The notes under the pieces: model-generated
What the model saw: the letters and a program-made list of their open reading frames with translations, nothing else
What the model was told of the DNA's origin: nothing
Databases searched by the model: none
Program-made: the position numbers and the translations under genes
Origin: Candidatus Woesearchaeota archaeon
GTDB taxonomy: Archaea; Nanobdellota; Nanobdellia; SCGC-AAA011-G17; GW2011-AR17
Length of the DNA: 7,963 bases
Direction: 5' to 3'
Assembly: GCA_016211095.1 (NCBI GenBank)
Contig: JACQSW010000120.1
Coordinates: 1 to 7,963, forward strand
Shown here: positions 1-6,492 of the stretch, piece by piece
How positions within the stretch are numbered: position 1 is the stretch's first letter
Layout: the number at the start of each line of letters is the position of its first letter

Positions 1-405
1 AGCTTGAACCACAAAAATTTTGGAGAGGTAGAAATTAATTATTTTGAAATGGATTATATAGAAAGTCGTTATTTTGAAATTTTCCTTTCCGCGCTAATAC
101 AAGCGAGTTACAATCAAGGCAACAATAATTTTGTTTTTGAAAATGTAGACACCAATTTTTTTGCCGAACTGTTAATGGGGAAGAAAGAAGACCCGATAAA
201 AATCGAAGCGCAGGCAATCAGCGGGAACAATGCGTTTAGGCGTGCACAGAATTGCACACTCGAAATTGCAAGCTATACCGGCTTGCGTTTTGGGCATATG
301 ATGGGCAATTGCCAAATATGCACCTACGATAAAGGCGATTTAGATCGAATACGAAGGCAAGTTTTTTGGGGAAAAAACAATTCATTCCGCCTCTTAAAAA
401 AGTAA
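1..405 (+). CDS. 19-residue-repeat (solenoid-like) family protein, 5' truncated by the window edge
   Basis: The frame is open from base 1 to the TAA at 403-405, giving 134 residues. A TTG lies at position 4, but alignment to the copies at 4773-5357 and 7316-7963 shows that roughly 60-100 N-terminal residues should lie upstream, so this is a C-terminal fragment rather than a complete gene. Visible are the family motif F-L-S-A-L-I-Q-A-S-Y (about residues 28-37), then N-N-F-V-F-E and a stretch ending P-I-K-I-E-A. Two 19-residue units follow: the first starts G-N-N-A-F and the second is G-L-R-F-G-H-M-M-G-N-C-Q-I. The unit cysteines (about residues 85 and 104) are exactly 19 apart. The C-terminus N-N-S-F-x-x-x-K-K matches the 4773-5357 protein. 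No signal peptide or membrane segment is visible in this part. I do not recognise the family; a beta-solenoid fold is inferred from the repeat pattern. Confidence 0.85.
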   Translation, partial: SLNHKNFGEVEINYFEMDYIESRYFEIFLSALIQASYNQGNNNFVFENVDTNFFAELLMGKKEDPIKIEAQAISGNNAFRRAQNCTLEIASYTGLRFGHMMGNCQICTYDKGDLDRIRRQVFWGKNNSFRLLKK

Positions 406-410
406 CTTAC

Positions 411-420
411 CTTTTTTTTA
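411..420 (+). terminator. T-tract, probable archaeal terminator
   Basis: An uninterrupted run of eight T (412-419) begins 7 nt after the stop of the upstream gene, followed by more T-rich sequence (425-440). Archaeal intrinsic termination needs mainly such a T-tract on the coding strand. No strong hairpin precedes it. Confidence 0.5.
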
Positions 421-530
421 GAAAGTTTTATCATTTTTGTTGGGAGAAAACGACATGGCTTTAGCCTATGGATGAATTTTGGTCTAGTGGGTGGAAACAA
501 CTGGACAACGCGACAAATGTGCGCGTAGGG

Positions 531-538
531 TTTAAATA
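531..538 (+). promoter_or_regulatory. TATA-box-like element in the hairpin-rich stretch
   Basis: TTTAAATA, followed by a T/A-rich segment, resembles an archaeal TATA box reading rightwards. A start site about 25 nt downstream (near 560) would place the 587-870 hairpins inside a transcript. There is no clear A-rich BRE (the preceding bases are GTAGGG), so the call is weak. Confidence 0.25.
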
Positions 539-788
539 CTGTTTTGCTTTTAATAATTTTTTAGTGAGATGTTGCAATTAACTTTGGCGCGGAGTAGCGC
601 TTATGCGACGTTGATGCAGGCAGAAAAAAAGGGAAGACTTTTTTTTATGATCCTAACTGGTTTTCGAGGCTTTTGCTTTCCGTTTTTGGAACCGTGTTCC
701 TTAAATGGCAGAAAGGGAAAGGCTAAGAGAAACAATTTTTGTTGTTCGGATAAGATTTTGTTGCACCGCAATGCTTTGCAACTAATTT

Positions 789-830
789 GGGTGCGGCCCG
801 AAACAACGGGCCATCAAGATGACTGCGCCC
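789..830 (+). other. Extended RNA-like hairpin
   Basis: An inner stem GGCCCG (795-800) pairs perfectly with CGGGCC (807-812) across a six-base A-rich loop AAACAA. It stacks directly on an outer 5' arm GGGTGC (789-794) that pairs with GCGCCC (825-830) with one G-U, leaving a 12-nt bulge on the 3' side. In an AT-rich genome a 12-bp, largely G/C stem is conspicuous. It could belong to a non-coding RNA; a chance occurrence is not excluded. Confidence 0.4.
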
Positions 831-878
831 CTAATGTGCAGATGATCCCGCCTGAAAAGCTGGTGAGTGCATAAACCT

Positions 879-933
879 CTCCTACAAAAAGATTTTTAAG
901 GAGGAAGCTTCATACTTTAGTGTGAAGAGGAGG
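879..933 (+). promoter_or_regulatory. Tandem hairpins and duplicated GGAGG upstream of the secreted-protein gene
   Basis: Hairpin A pairs CTCCT (879-883) with AGGAG (899-903) and continues inwards as an A-run against a T-run (886-897). Hairpin B pairs CTTCATAC (908-915) with GTGTGAAG (920-927), eight pairs with one G-U and a TTTA loop. A GGAGG lies in hairpin A's 3' arm, and AGGAGG follows hairpin B directly (928-933). The same CTCCT could pair with either GGAGG copy, so two exclusive folds are possible. The second copy ends 41 nt before the ATG at 975, too far to be its ribosome site, and no other start codon follows at normal spacing. A role as leader or operator is inference. Confidence 0.35.
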
Positions 934-944
934 TCACTAATTCG

Positions 945-950
945 TATAAG
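945..950 (+). promoter_or_regulatory. Weak TATA box for the secreted-protein gene
   Basis: TATAAG centred about 27 nt before the ATG at 975 has the same spacing as the well-formed TATA box of the minus-strand operon. If used, the mRNA would be leaderless or nearly so, and the hairpins at 879-927 would be upstream DNA rather than leader RNA. Confidence 0.35.
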
Positions 951-974
951 CTTACTATTATCGGGGCAAAATTA

Positions 975-2087
975 ATGGGGGGCATTGCAAAGAAAGTTGG
1001 AATTGGAATTTTGGCTACTTCACTTCTAGCTGGAACAATAAGCCCTGTAAAAGCACAGCCAACACAAGACCCTTTGATTTTTTCTGTGGAGCCAGATCAC
1101 TCTTTGGGCGCCGTTAACCAAGATGATTATGCACAATTAAGGCAGTTTGAGCAGGAAAAAATTTTGGCACTCCTCTCTGACCCAACTGTTGATTTTGGCA
1201 TAAAAGCAAAAACCCTAACCGACTTCTACGATGTGTCAGAAAAGGCAAAATTGGATAAGAGCCCCTTAAAGAGGTTCAATGACCACTTCAACGATTACCT
1301 TAATGAAAGGATGAATTATAATTATAACACCGCCTATTATTATTCAGCGATTCAGGACAGGCTGTTGGATAAACAGGTGTGGGGCGTAAATTCGCAATAT
1401 TATGATGAACTCTTTTCTGAAGCTGAACTTGACAGCATTAAGATAATACTTTCTGACGTTTTAGAAGAGACAGTTGAAAGGACAATGGCGGACTATCCGC
1501 GGCTCAAAGATGCCGAAAAGAGGTTGATGTCTTTATTCACGCCAAGACTGAGGATAAGATTAGAGAGGAAATCATCTAATGCGGACAATTTGGATGTTCT
1601 GCTTGACGATAAAGAGTTAAGGAAAGAAAAAAGATTAGAAGAAAACACTAATGCGCTCCTCAAATTAGGTGAACATAAAACTAATAGTTCAAGCTACATT
1701 GACATTGGAGTTGCAAGATTAATAAAGCCTTATGCTTATATGCGCGCACGCAATCCACCATTCGTGAATTTCTTAAGGGTGAAGTATACGCCAATTGATA
1801 ATGTGGTAAATTTTTCTGTTGGAAAAACATTCAAGAAGAAATTAAGCGTGTTAGCAGAGACTCAGACTAGGGGAAATGGTTTCTTCTTGGAGGACGGCGC
1901 ATTTTTTTGGGAATGGAAGAAGGCAGATGGAGACCAAGAAACTAAAGGGCACTATTTCGATTTGGAGAGGGGGTCATTAGTCTTCCTTTACACTTTGGAT
2001 AAAAGCACGTTTTTAACTTTATCTAGCGTGACAGATTTTGACAAAGAACACTCAGCAATATTAAGCTATACAATGCTTCGCTGGTAA
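975..2087 (+). CDS. Secreted protein of unknown function, helical N-terminal half and beta-rich C-terminal half
   Basis: The product has 370 residues. The N-terminus is a clear Sec signal peptide: Lys6-Lys7, a hydrophobic core to about residue 22, and a likely cleavage site V-K-A|Q at 25-28. The ATG at 975 is the only usual start codon after the in-frame stop at 918, and it places the signal peptide correctly. Residues about 50-235 are charged and helical by composition, with many Tyr in the segment near 115-143. From about residue 240 the sequence alternates hydrophobic and polar residues in short strands with turns, and the chain ends Y-T-M-L-R-W. That alternation and the aromatic C-terminus recall a beta-barrel or beta-sandwich, but a membrane barrel would be unexpected in an archaeon. 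I recognise no family. It converges on the minus-strand operon with only 8 nt between stops. Confidence 0.85.
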   Translation: MGGIAKKVGIGILATSLLAGTISPVKAQPTQDPLIFSVEPDHSLGAVNQDDYAQLRQFEQEKILALLSDPTVDFGIKAKTLTDFYDVSEKAKLDKSPLKRFNDHFNDYLNERMNYNYNTAYYYSAIQDRLLDKQVWGVNSQYYDELFSEAELDSIKIILSDVLEETVERTMADYPRLKDAEKRLMSLFTPRLRIRLERKSSNADNLDVLLDDKELRKEKRLEENTNALLKLGEHKTNSSSYIDIGVARLIKPYAYMRARNPPFVNFLRVKYTPIDNVVNFSVGKTFKKKLSVLAETQTRGNGFFLEDGAFFWEWKKADGDQETKGHYFDLERGSLVFLYTLDKSTFLTLSSVTDFDKEHSAILSYTMLRW

Positions 2088-2095
2088 GAAAAATT
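2086..2095 (-). terminator. T-tract after the minus-strand operon
   Basis: Read on the minus strand, the TAA of the last operon gene is followed by AATTTTTCTT, a short T-tract in the 8-nt gap and over the end of the convergent gene. It could serve as a weak archaeal terminator. The convergent gene would have to terminate inside the operon's last gene. Confidence 0.3.
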
Positions 2096-3427
2096 TTATT
2101 CTACGAATTTGTGGTATCTGCCCATCCAGTAAGCAATCAAGAAGTCTAAGCCAGAATATTTCACTTCGCCGTTTCCGTAGCTGTCTAATTTTCTTGGATT
2201 GCCCCTCCACACAAATTCTGGCCCGCTAGGGCGTTCATCCATAGGCAAGGCATCGCAAGCCCTCAATTCAAATTTGAAGTGGCGGTTCAGAACTTTTTTT
2301 GTGCAAAGGCTTTTTCTGTTGCTGTTGATTATTGTTATGTGCTTTTTTTCTAGAGGCATAATTTTTAATGATTCGGCAGCTTCAACATTTTCTTCATAGT
2401 TCGGGGTGGAGCTTACTGCGTTGTAAATGAAGTTGAAAAAAGAGTTTCCCTCCCCTTTCACCCATTTAAAGGTTCTGTCCATGCTTTTTTGGTAATACTT
2501 TAACAATTCAGGGTCTGCCTCTAAGCTTAACAATGGATAGTATGCTAGGAAAGCTAAGTTGTCATTTACTCCGCTGTCAAACATTTTTAGCGGGGCAAAC
2601 TTTGCCTTTACAGCTTTCTTGTGGTAGCCATATTTTTTTATCAATTCTTGGTAAGCCTGAGAGAATTTTTCTTCATTAGTTATATGGTGGGCAATTTTTA
2701 GCATGCTTAACGCTAGCAACGCGTCTAGTTTTTCATCCATACCCTTTGGGCTCATATCACCATAAGTTGTTGGTTTACCGTCACTACCGGTTATTCTTAT
2801 GCCGTTGTCAACTATGTGGTTAGCCAAGGCGTTGACGTCTTGCCGGATCACTTTTTTTATTTCTTCGTTCTCTACGAGATTATAACAAATGTAATACCCA
2901 AAAAAAACACCCATGTATTGGTCGTTGCTAGTGTCCCCAACGCTAAGGTATCCTTCGAATTTCCCTTTTCCCTCATAGATTTTGTGGAAGCTTTCTCTTC
3001 GGACAAAATTTTCTAGGTCTAAGTCGCTTTTTTTGCCGTAAAAACGCGCTAATAACCCTTCTACGCCTGTGACTTCTTGGAGGTTGTGCAACCCCCCCAC
3101 CATCTTTTCAATATTTTTTAAAGCATCTTCATCTTTTGTGACGCTGTACCTAAAAGATTCTGCCCCAAGCAGCACCCCAGTCCATATTGCTGCATCACCA
3201 TACTCATTCAGTTTTGGATTATTGGCAATTTGTGGCATCCTTATGTTGTAAGCAAGCAAGCCTTCAGGCGTTAAGTGGTAAGTGAACAGGTCTTCTTCAA
3301 AGAATTCTGCTTTTTCTTTCAAAGAAATTTGGCTGGTTTGTGGAGGCTGTAACTGCCCGATTTGTGCAGAGCTATTACCATAAAGAAGCGATACTGCTGC
3401 GAGCATGGCAAAAAATTCTTTTTTCAT
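2096..3427 (-). CDS. Secreted alpha/alpha-barrel (six-hairpin glycosidase-like) protein
   Basis: The product has 443 residues. A signal peptide covers residues 1-21 (Lys2-Lys3, hydrophobic core, S-S-A|Q). Then come paired amphipathic helices: the segment G-D-A-A-I-W-T-G at 77-84, a long block to about residue 128 containing G-G-L-H-N-L, the motif G-D-T-S-N-D-Q at 164-170 followed by an aromatic G-V-F-F-G-Y, D-N-L-A-F-L-A-Y-Y near 288-296, and the C-terminal S-G-L-D-F-L-I-A-Y-W-M-G-R-Y at 425-438. This organisation is typical of (alpha/alpha)6 toroid proteins that include glycoside hydrolases and lyases. The family call rests on pattern recognition, and a substrate cannot be read from the sequence. 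Asp165, Asp169 and Asp288 are candidate active-site residues (inference). Its ATG overlaps the stop of the ceramidase-like gene as ATGA, so the two are translationally coupled and probably act in the same extracellular process. Confidence 0.8.
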   Translation of the reverse strand: MKKEFFAMLAAVSLLYGNSSAQIGQLQPPQTSQISLKEKAEFFEEDLFTYHLTPEGLLAYNIRMPQIANNPKLNEYGDAAIWTGVLLGAESFRYSVTKDEDALKNIEKMVGGLHNLQEVTGVEGLLARFYGKKSDLDLENFVRRESFHKIYEGKGKFEGYLSVGDTSNDQYMGVFFGYYICYNLVENEEIKKVIRQDVNALANHIVDNGIRITGSDGKPTTYGDMSPKGMDEKLDALLALSMLKIAHHITNEEKFSQAYQELIKKYGYHKKAVKAKFAPLKMFDSGVNDNLAFLAYYPLLSLEADPELLKYYQKSMDRTFKWVKGEGNSFFNFIYNAVSSTPNYEENVEAAESLKIMPLEKKHITIINSNRKSLCTKKVLNRHFKFELRACDALPMDERPSGPEFVWRGNPRKLDSYGNGEVKYSGLDFLIAYWMGRYHKFVE

Positions 3428-4776
3428 TTCAAACCCTTTCCCAAAGAATTTACCAATCCCATGATTTGGCGTTCCATGTACAGCCCGGATTGCGGCCCGT
3501 AAAAAGATAACCTGTATTCGTATCTTTTTCTTTTGTAGCTTTCCTCATTCAAGATGTATCCGATGTGATCATTCGCTAAAGTAATAACAAATGGGGTGTA
3601 CAAATTTTTTGTTTCATTCTTTAAATCTAATCCCAGTTCGACCCCTAACTCTCCGGGAACAGCCATGAGGAGGTTGTTGCCTATCTCTATTACTTGGATG
3701 TAAGTGTCTTTTCTTACATATTGTTTGACGAAAAAACCCACGACTGGTATGGGGCGCATGTTTTTTGGCAGCAGCGGAATCTTTTTAGTTATAGAATTGA
3801 TAACAACATAATCTTCTGTTTTCATATTCTTTGTTGCTTCCAAAACCTTTTCAGCTAACAAGCCACCCATTTTTGTTGGTTTTGCAAACGGGTCGCCTTT
3901 GTTGTACGGTTCCGGGCATCTTGGCCTTTGGTTCCCAGCTGCTCCGCTTGTGAACAAAGCAACTTCAGCTTCTTCTTCAAGAATAGTTTCTAAAACTCCA
4001 GGATAATCGCCTGATATCAAAAAGTTTTTTTCTGAAAGGCTGGTTGCGTGCGCAGCAAAATTAACTAGGTAAGCTTTGACTTTGCCTTCGTTGTTAGTTA
4101 TCCTTATTATTCCAATTTGCGGGTCGATTATGCCGTTTTTGACTTCCCTGTTTGCGCTCAAATTTTCAATTTGTGTTGTTGTTGATGCTATGTTTGCTGG
4201 TTCCATTTTTTGGTTAGCTTCGATTATGCTTGTAGAAATTTTTTTTACTAATTCATCAAACGTTTTTTGGCTGTACTTTCCTGTTCCGAACTCCCACCCC
4301 CAATTTTCCCAATAACCGCCGATTGAAGAGTGGGTGTGTGTCGCGCATAAAAGTATATCATCAATTTTTAGGAAGGCAACTTTTTTTTCAACAGCCTCCT
4401 TTAGTTCCCTATTTATTAGCAGCAGGTCTGTGTTTACTATTGCAACTTTTTTGTAACCGTTGCTCGCTATTATCGTTCTCGCGTAAACTTCATCGTGTAC
4501 GCCCATGCTCATTTTTTGTTTTGGCAGCCTAGCTTTTTTGAGCCCATGCCAAAAGCTTTCTAGCCTGTCACCATAACCGCTTAGGGGAGTTGTTTCTGCT
4601 TGTGGCGTTATGTCTTCTTTGTCAACGCCCACGAATAGCTTGCCTTCTAGGTTGTTTCTTGCGTATTCAACTTTAGGCGTTGCTTCCAGCATAATTTGCG
4701 CCTTTTTGGCGGTGCATCCAATATTAAGCGTTAATGCTGCCAGCACACCCGTTAAAAAAATTTTTTTTAAATTCAT
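3424..4776 (-). CDS. Neutral/alkaline ceramidase-like metallohydrolase, exported (PF04734-type N-terminal domain)
   Basis: The product has 450 residues. The N-terminus (Lys4-Lys5, hydrophobic core, N-I-G-C21) looks like a lipoprotein signal, though Asn at -3 makes the lipobox imperfect. Family landmarks run in order: G-V-D-K-E-D-I-T-P (50-58), a segment with T-P-L-S-G-Y-G (63-69), the V-N-T-D-L-L-L strand (114-120), A-T-H-T-H-S (145-150), N-F-A-A-H-A-T (239-245), S-G-D-Y-P-G (255-260), P-G-E (374-376) and N-D-H-I-G-Y (402-407). By analogy with Pseudomonas ceramidase the zinc ligands would be His147 (or His149), His243, Glu376 and Tyr407, all present. The segment that carries the ceramidase nucleophile serine (G-D-V-S-P) reads G-N-Q-R-P (281-285), so true ceramidase activity is doubtful. 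The C-terminal Ig-like domain of full ceramidases is absent. It overlaps both neighbours by 4 nt in an operon. An exported amidase or esterase of unknown substrate is the safest call. Confidence 0.88.
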   Translation of the reverse strand: MNLKKIFLTGVLAALTLNIGCTAKKAQIMLEATPKVEYARNNLEGKLFVGVDKEDITPQAETTPLSGYGDRLESFWHGLKKARLPKQKMSMGVHDEVYARTIIASNGYKKVAIVNTDLLLINRELKEAVEKKVAFLKIDDILLCATHTHSSIGGYWENWGWEFGTGKYSQKTFDELVKKISTSIIEANQKMEPANIASTTTQIENLSANREVKNGIIDPQIGIIRITNNEGKVKAYLVNFAAHATSLSEKNFLISGDYPGVLETILEEEAEVALFTSGAAGNQRPRCPEPYNKGDPFAKPTKMGGLLAEKVLEATKNMKTEDYVVINSITKKIPLLPKNMRPIPVVGFFVKQYVRKDTYIQVIEIGNNLLMAVPGELGVELGLDLKNETKNLYTPFVITLANDHIGYILNEESYKRKRYEYRLSFYGPQSGLYMERQIMGLVNSLGKGLK

Positions 4777-5357
4777 TTTTTTATTTCAAAACTATTATTC
4801 TGTTTCCAAGATTGTTTTCTGATTTGTTCCAAAACCGCTTCATTAGATGAATAGATTTTGCAGTCTTTCATATACCAACCAAAGCATTTCCCTTTGTAGC
4901 TTGTTATTTTCGCGACACAATTTTCTGCATCATTTAATGTCGAGTTTCCATCTATTATTTTTGCTTTGATTTTTATTGGTTTGTCTTTTTGTCCTTGCAA
5001 ATACATGCCAAAATTATCAACATTAATCTCTTCAAAAACAAAATCATTAAATCCCTTATTATAAGAGGTTTGGATCATTGCAGAAAGAAAAAGACCCAAC
5101 CACATTTTTTTACGATCGTTAAATTTTTTGGTATCAACCATATCATTAAACTTCTTTATCATTGCTGGTTTGATTTCAAAATTCACTAAATAATTCTTGT
5201 AAAAGTCCAAAATATCAGTATATACGTTAAAATTTAGATTAGTTTGTTCAAAGTAGGCCATCCATTCATCAAGAACGGCCTCTTCACTGCCTACGACTTC
5301 CAGCTTTTTTTCTTCAAATGGATTTTCTATTTTGGTGAATATTTTTTCTAGCCCCAT
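4773..5357 (-). CDS. 19-residue-repeat (solenoid-like) family protein, complete two-unit copy
   Basis: The product has 194 residues, with no signal peptide or membrane segment, so it is predicted cytosolic. The N-terminus M-G-L-E-K-I-F, E-E-K-K-L and S-E-E-x-V-x-D-E matches the 7316-7963 protein closely. A helical region to about residue 88 follows, then the family motif F-L-S-A-M-I-Q-T-S-Y-N-K-G (90-102) and F-N-D-F-V-F-E. Two 19-residue units follow, G137-K155 and one beginning G156, with cysteines 147 and 166 exactly 19 apart, and the last unit carries C-F-G-W-Y-M-K-D-C-K-I. It starts 5 nt after the hydrolase stop without a Shine-Dalgarno site, and its TGA overlaps the ATG of the ceramidase-like gene. 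It is thus a cytosolic protein embedded between genes for exported enzymes. The function is unknown. Its coding strand is G-richer than C, opposite to the gene just upstream in the same operon. Confidence 0.88.
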   Translation of the reverse strand: MGLEKIFTKIENPFEEKKLEVVGSEEAVLDEWMAYFEQTNLNFNVYTDILDFYKNYLVNFEIKPAMIKKFNDMVDTKKFNDRKKMWLGLFLSAMIQTSYNKGFNDFVFEEINVDNFGMYLQGQKDKPIKIKAKIIDGNSTLNDAENCVAKITSYKGKCFGWYMKDCKIYSSNEAVLEQIRKQSWKQNNSFEIKK

Positions 5358-5362
5358 TTTTT

Positions 5363-6373
5363 TTACCAGAATTCTGTGATGTTTCTTTTTTGTATTTCGA
5401 ATACGTCGCAGAATTTGTCGGTTATTTTTCTGTTGGCGTAGAAGAAGTAGGGGAAGAATGTGTAGTGGCCGGATAGTACTCTTATTCGGTCTGGTTTTCC
5501 CATTGATTTCCAGAGTTTATTTGCGTTTTTTGGTGGCACGACTTTGTCTAGTACGCCGTTGATTATTATGAAGTTTGCTGGGTTTAGTTGGTGTGCGTAG
5601 TTTAGTGGTTCTATGTCTTTGGTTATTTCTTTGGTGAGTTCGAAGAATTCGTCTATGTTTATGTTTTGTTTTTGCATTATTTCTTCTCTGTATCTTTCGA
5701 CGCTTTTTTCTTTTGAGATGGTTAGGAGGGTTGCTAGGTCTCCGCCGGCCATTAGGAAGCCGCCTGTTTTTATTCTGGGGTCTGCCATTGCGGTTAGGGC
5801 TGCGGTTATTGAGCCCATGCTTGTTCCTGCTACCCCTATTTGGTTTGGGTTGATTTCGGGTTGTGTTTGCGCCCAGTCTAGGCCTCTTCTTGCATCTATG
5901 ATTGCTCTTTTGATTACGTCTTTTGAGTAGTCTATTGGTTGTTCGCTTCTTAGGAGCTTGCCGCTTCTTTCGAAGCTTAGGACTGCGAAGCCTCTTTTTG
6001 CTAAGTATTTGCTCATGACTGCTGATATTTCTTGGCTGCCTCCGCCTAGGATGGGGAAGACTTCTATGAGTGGGAATGTTTCGCTGCTGTATGTTTTGGT
6101 GGGGGTGTAGTAGTGGGCTATGACTTCATCTTTTTGTTTGTCGATGTGGAATGCTGCTGGGTATTTTATTTTTTCGTGTTTGAAATATTTGGTTGTTTCT
6201 ATGGTTTCCCTGCTTGTTAGCTGTATGGTGGCTGGCTGGTAGCTGAAGGTCGTTATTTCTTCAAGTTTGGTGGTTGTGTGTGTGGTTGGCTTGTAGTGGT
6301 GCTGTATGCATGCTGGCATCGTTATTGTTAATGATAGGAGTGTGCAGAGTGTTCTTTTTAGGGCTTTTTTCAT
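5363..6373 (-). CDS. Alpha/beta-hydrolase lipoprotein (dienelactone hydrolase / acyl-CoA thioesterase-like)
   Basis: The product has 336 residues. A lipoprotein-like signal ends M-P-A-C22, suggesting membrane anchoring on the outside. A Thr/His-rich linker (about 25-60) precedes an alpha/beta-hydrolase core. The core shows the oxyanion strand F-P-I-L-G-G-G (106-112), the nucleophile elbow G-T-S185-M-G, the acid strand N-G-V-L-D276-K-V-V-P-P and the catalytic histidine in S-G-H303-Y. Ser185-Asp276-His303 is a complete triad. The spacing and the long insertion between elbow and acid resemble dienelactone hydrolase and BAAT-C-type thioesterases; the substrate is not readable from the sequence. 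It is the first gene of a four-gene operon, with a TATA box centred about 28 nt before the ATG, predicting a leaderless mRNA. The coding strand is strongly C over G (19:4 in the 60 nt at 5581-5640), unlike the next operon gene. Confidence 0.88.
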   Translation of the reverse strand: MKKALKRTLCTLLSLTITMPACIQHHYKPTTHTTTKLEEITTFSYQPATIQLTSRETIETTKYFKHEKIKYPAAFHIDKQKDEVIAHYYTPTKTYSSETFPLIEVFPILGGGSQEISAVMSKYLAKRGFAVLSFERSGKLLRSEQPIDYSKDVIKRAIIDARRGLDWAQTQPEINPNQIGVAGTSMGSITAALTAMADPRIKTGGFLMAGGDLATLLTISKEKSVERYREEIMQKQNINIDEFFELTKEITKDIEPLNYAHQLNPANFIIINGVLDKVVPPKNANKLWKSMGKPDRIRVLSGHYTFFPYFFYANRKITDKFCDVFEIQKRNITEFW

Positions 6374-6397
6374 TGTTGTTTTGTTTTTGTTTTAGCA

Positions 6398-6409
6398 TAT
6401 ATAAATCTT
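6398..6409 (-). promoter_or_regulatory. BRE/TATA promoter of the minus-strand operon
   Basis: On the minus strand this reads AAGATTTATATA, an archaeal BRE plus TATA box. Its TATA centre is about 28 nt upstream of the ATG at 6373, so transcription should start at or within a few bases of the start codon. Consistent with a leaderless message, there is no Shine-Dalgarno site. Confidence 0.75.
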
Positions 6410-6421
6410 TTGTTTTTTATT

Positions 6422-6433
6422 CACTTATAAGTG
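6422..6433. promoter_or_regulatory. 12-bp perfect palindrome midway between divergent promoters (candidate operator)
   Basis: CACTTATAAGTG is its own reverse complement. Its centre (6427.5) coincides within half a base with the centre (6427) of the inverted pair of promoter cores at 6400-6409 and 6445-6454. A dimeric regulator bound here would sit symmetrically just upstream of both TATA boxes and could control both units. No regulator gene is visible in the window, so the role is inference. Confidence 0.5.
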
Positions 6434-6444
6434 GGAAAATTGGC

Positions 6445-6457
6445 AAGATTTATAAAT
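6445..6457 (+). promoter_or_regulatory. BRE/TATA promoter of the rightward unit
   Basis: AAGATTTATAAAT shares an identical ten-base core (AAGATTTATA) with the opposing promoter. The TATA centre lies about 40 nt before the ATG at 6493, predicting a short leader of roughly 12-15 nt made of A-rich sequence without a Shine-Dalgarno site. Confidence 0.75.
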
Positions 6458-6492
6458 GTGAAAAAAACAACACCAAAAGAAAGACAAAAACA

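Larger units (their letters stand above)
406..974. other. 569-nt gene-free stretch rich in hairpins; candidate structured RNA or decayed gene
   Basis: No convincing protein gene lies here. The only long frame (569-874, +) encodes a Cys- and Arg/Lys-rich sequence with no domain look, no promoter-like spacing and no relation to neighbours. The stretch holds an unusual set of inverted repeats. They are ACGCG/CGCGT at 508-526, GCGC/GCGC at 587-600, CTTTCC/GGAAAG at 676-721 enclosing GGAAC/GTTCC at 688-700, GTTGCA/TGCAAC at 760-782, and a long stem at 789-830. Two more (879-903, 908-927) are described separately. A TATA-like TTTAAATA sits at 531-538. I looked for tRNA, 5S rRNA, SRP RNA and RNase P RNA signatures and did not find them. 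It could be an unknown non-coding RNA or the remains of a lost gene. Confidence 0.35.

Noticed and set aside
4..6. TTG at position 4 as the true start of the first gene
   Set aside because: The frame is open to base 1, and paralogs have about 60-100 more residues at the N-terminus, so the gene is cut by the window edge.
569..874. A 101-codon rightward open frame in the hairpin-rich gap
   Set aside because: The translation has a scattered composition (five Cys, many Arg/Lys), no recognisable domain, no signal and no relation to the neighbours. It runs straight through strong inverted repeats, so it is more likely chance or decay.
540..880. A tRNA, 5S rRNA, SRP RNA or RNase P RNA in the gap
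   Set aside because: No T-arm consensus, no acceptor pairing and none of the conserved cores of these RNAs could be found on reading the sequence.
928..933. AGGAGG as a ribosome site for an undetected small gene or alternative start of the 975 gene
   Set aside because: No ATG, GTG or TTG lies at 5-12 nt downstream, and the in-frame extension upstream of 975 has no usual start codon before the stop at 918.
5613..5930. A 105-codon rightward open frame inside the hydrolase gene
   Set aside because: It is antisense to a gene with a complete Ser-Asp-His triad. The strong strand bias of that gene removes stop codons from the opposite strand.
6274..6492. N-terminal extension of the 6493 gene from an ATG at 6274, with membrane-like hydrophobic residues
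   Set aside because: It overlaps the divergent hydrolase gene and both promoters. Its hydrophobic look comes from reading the G/T-rich antisense of that gene; family alignment and TATA position favour 6493.
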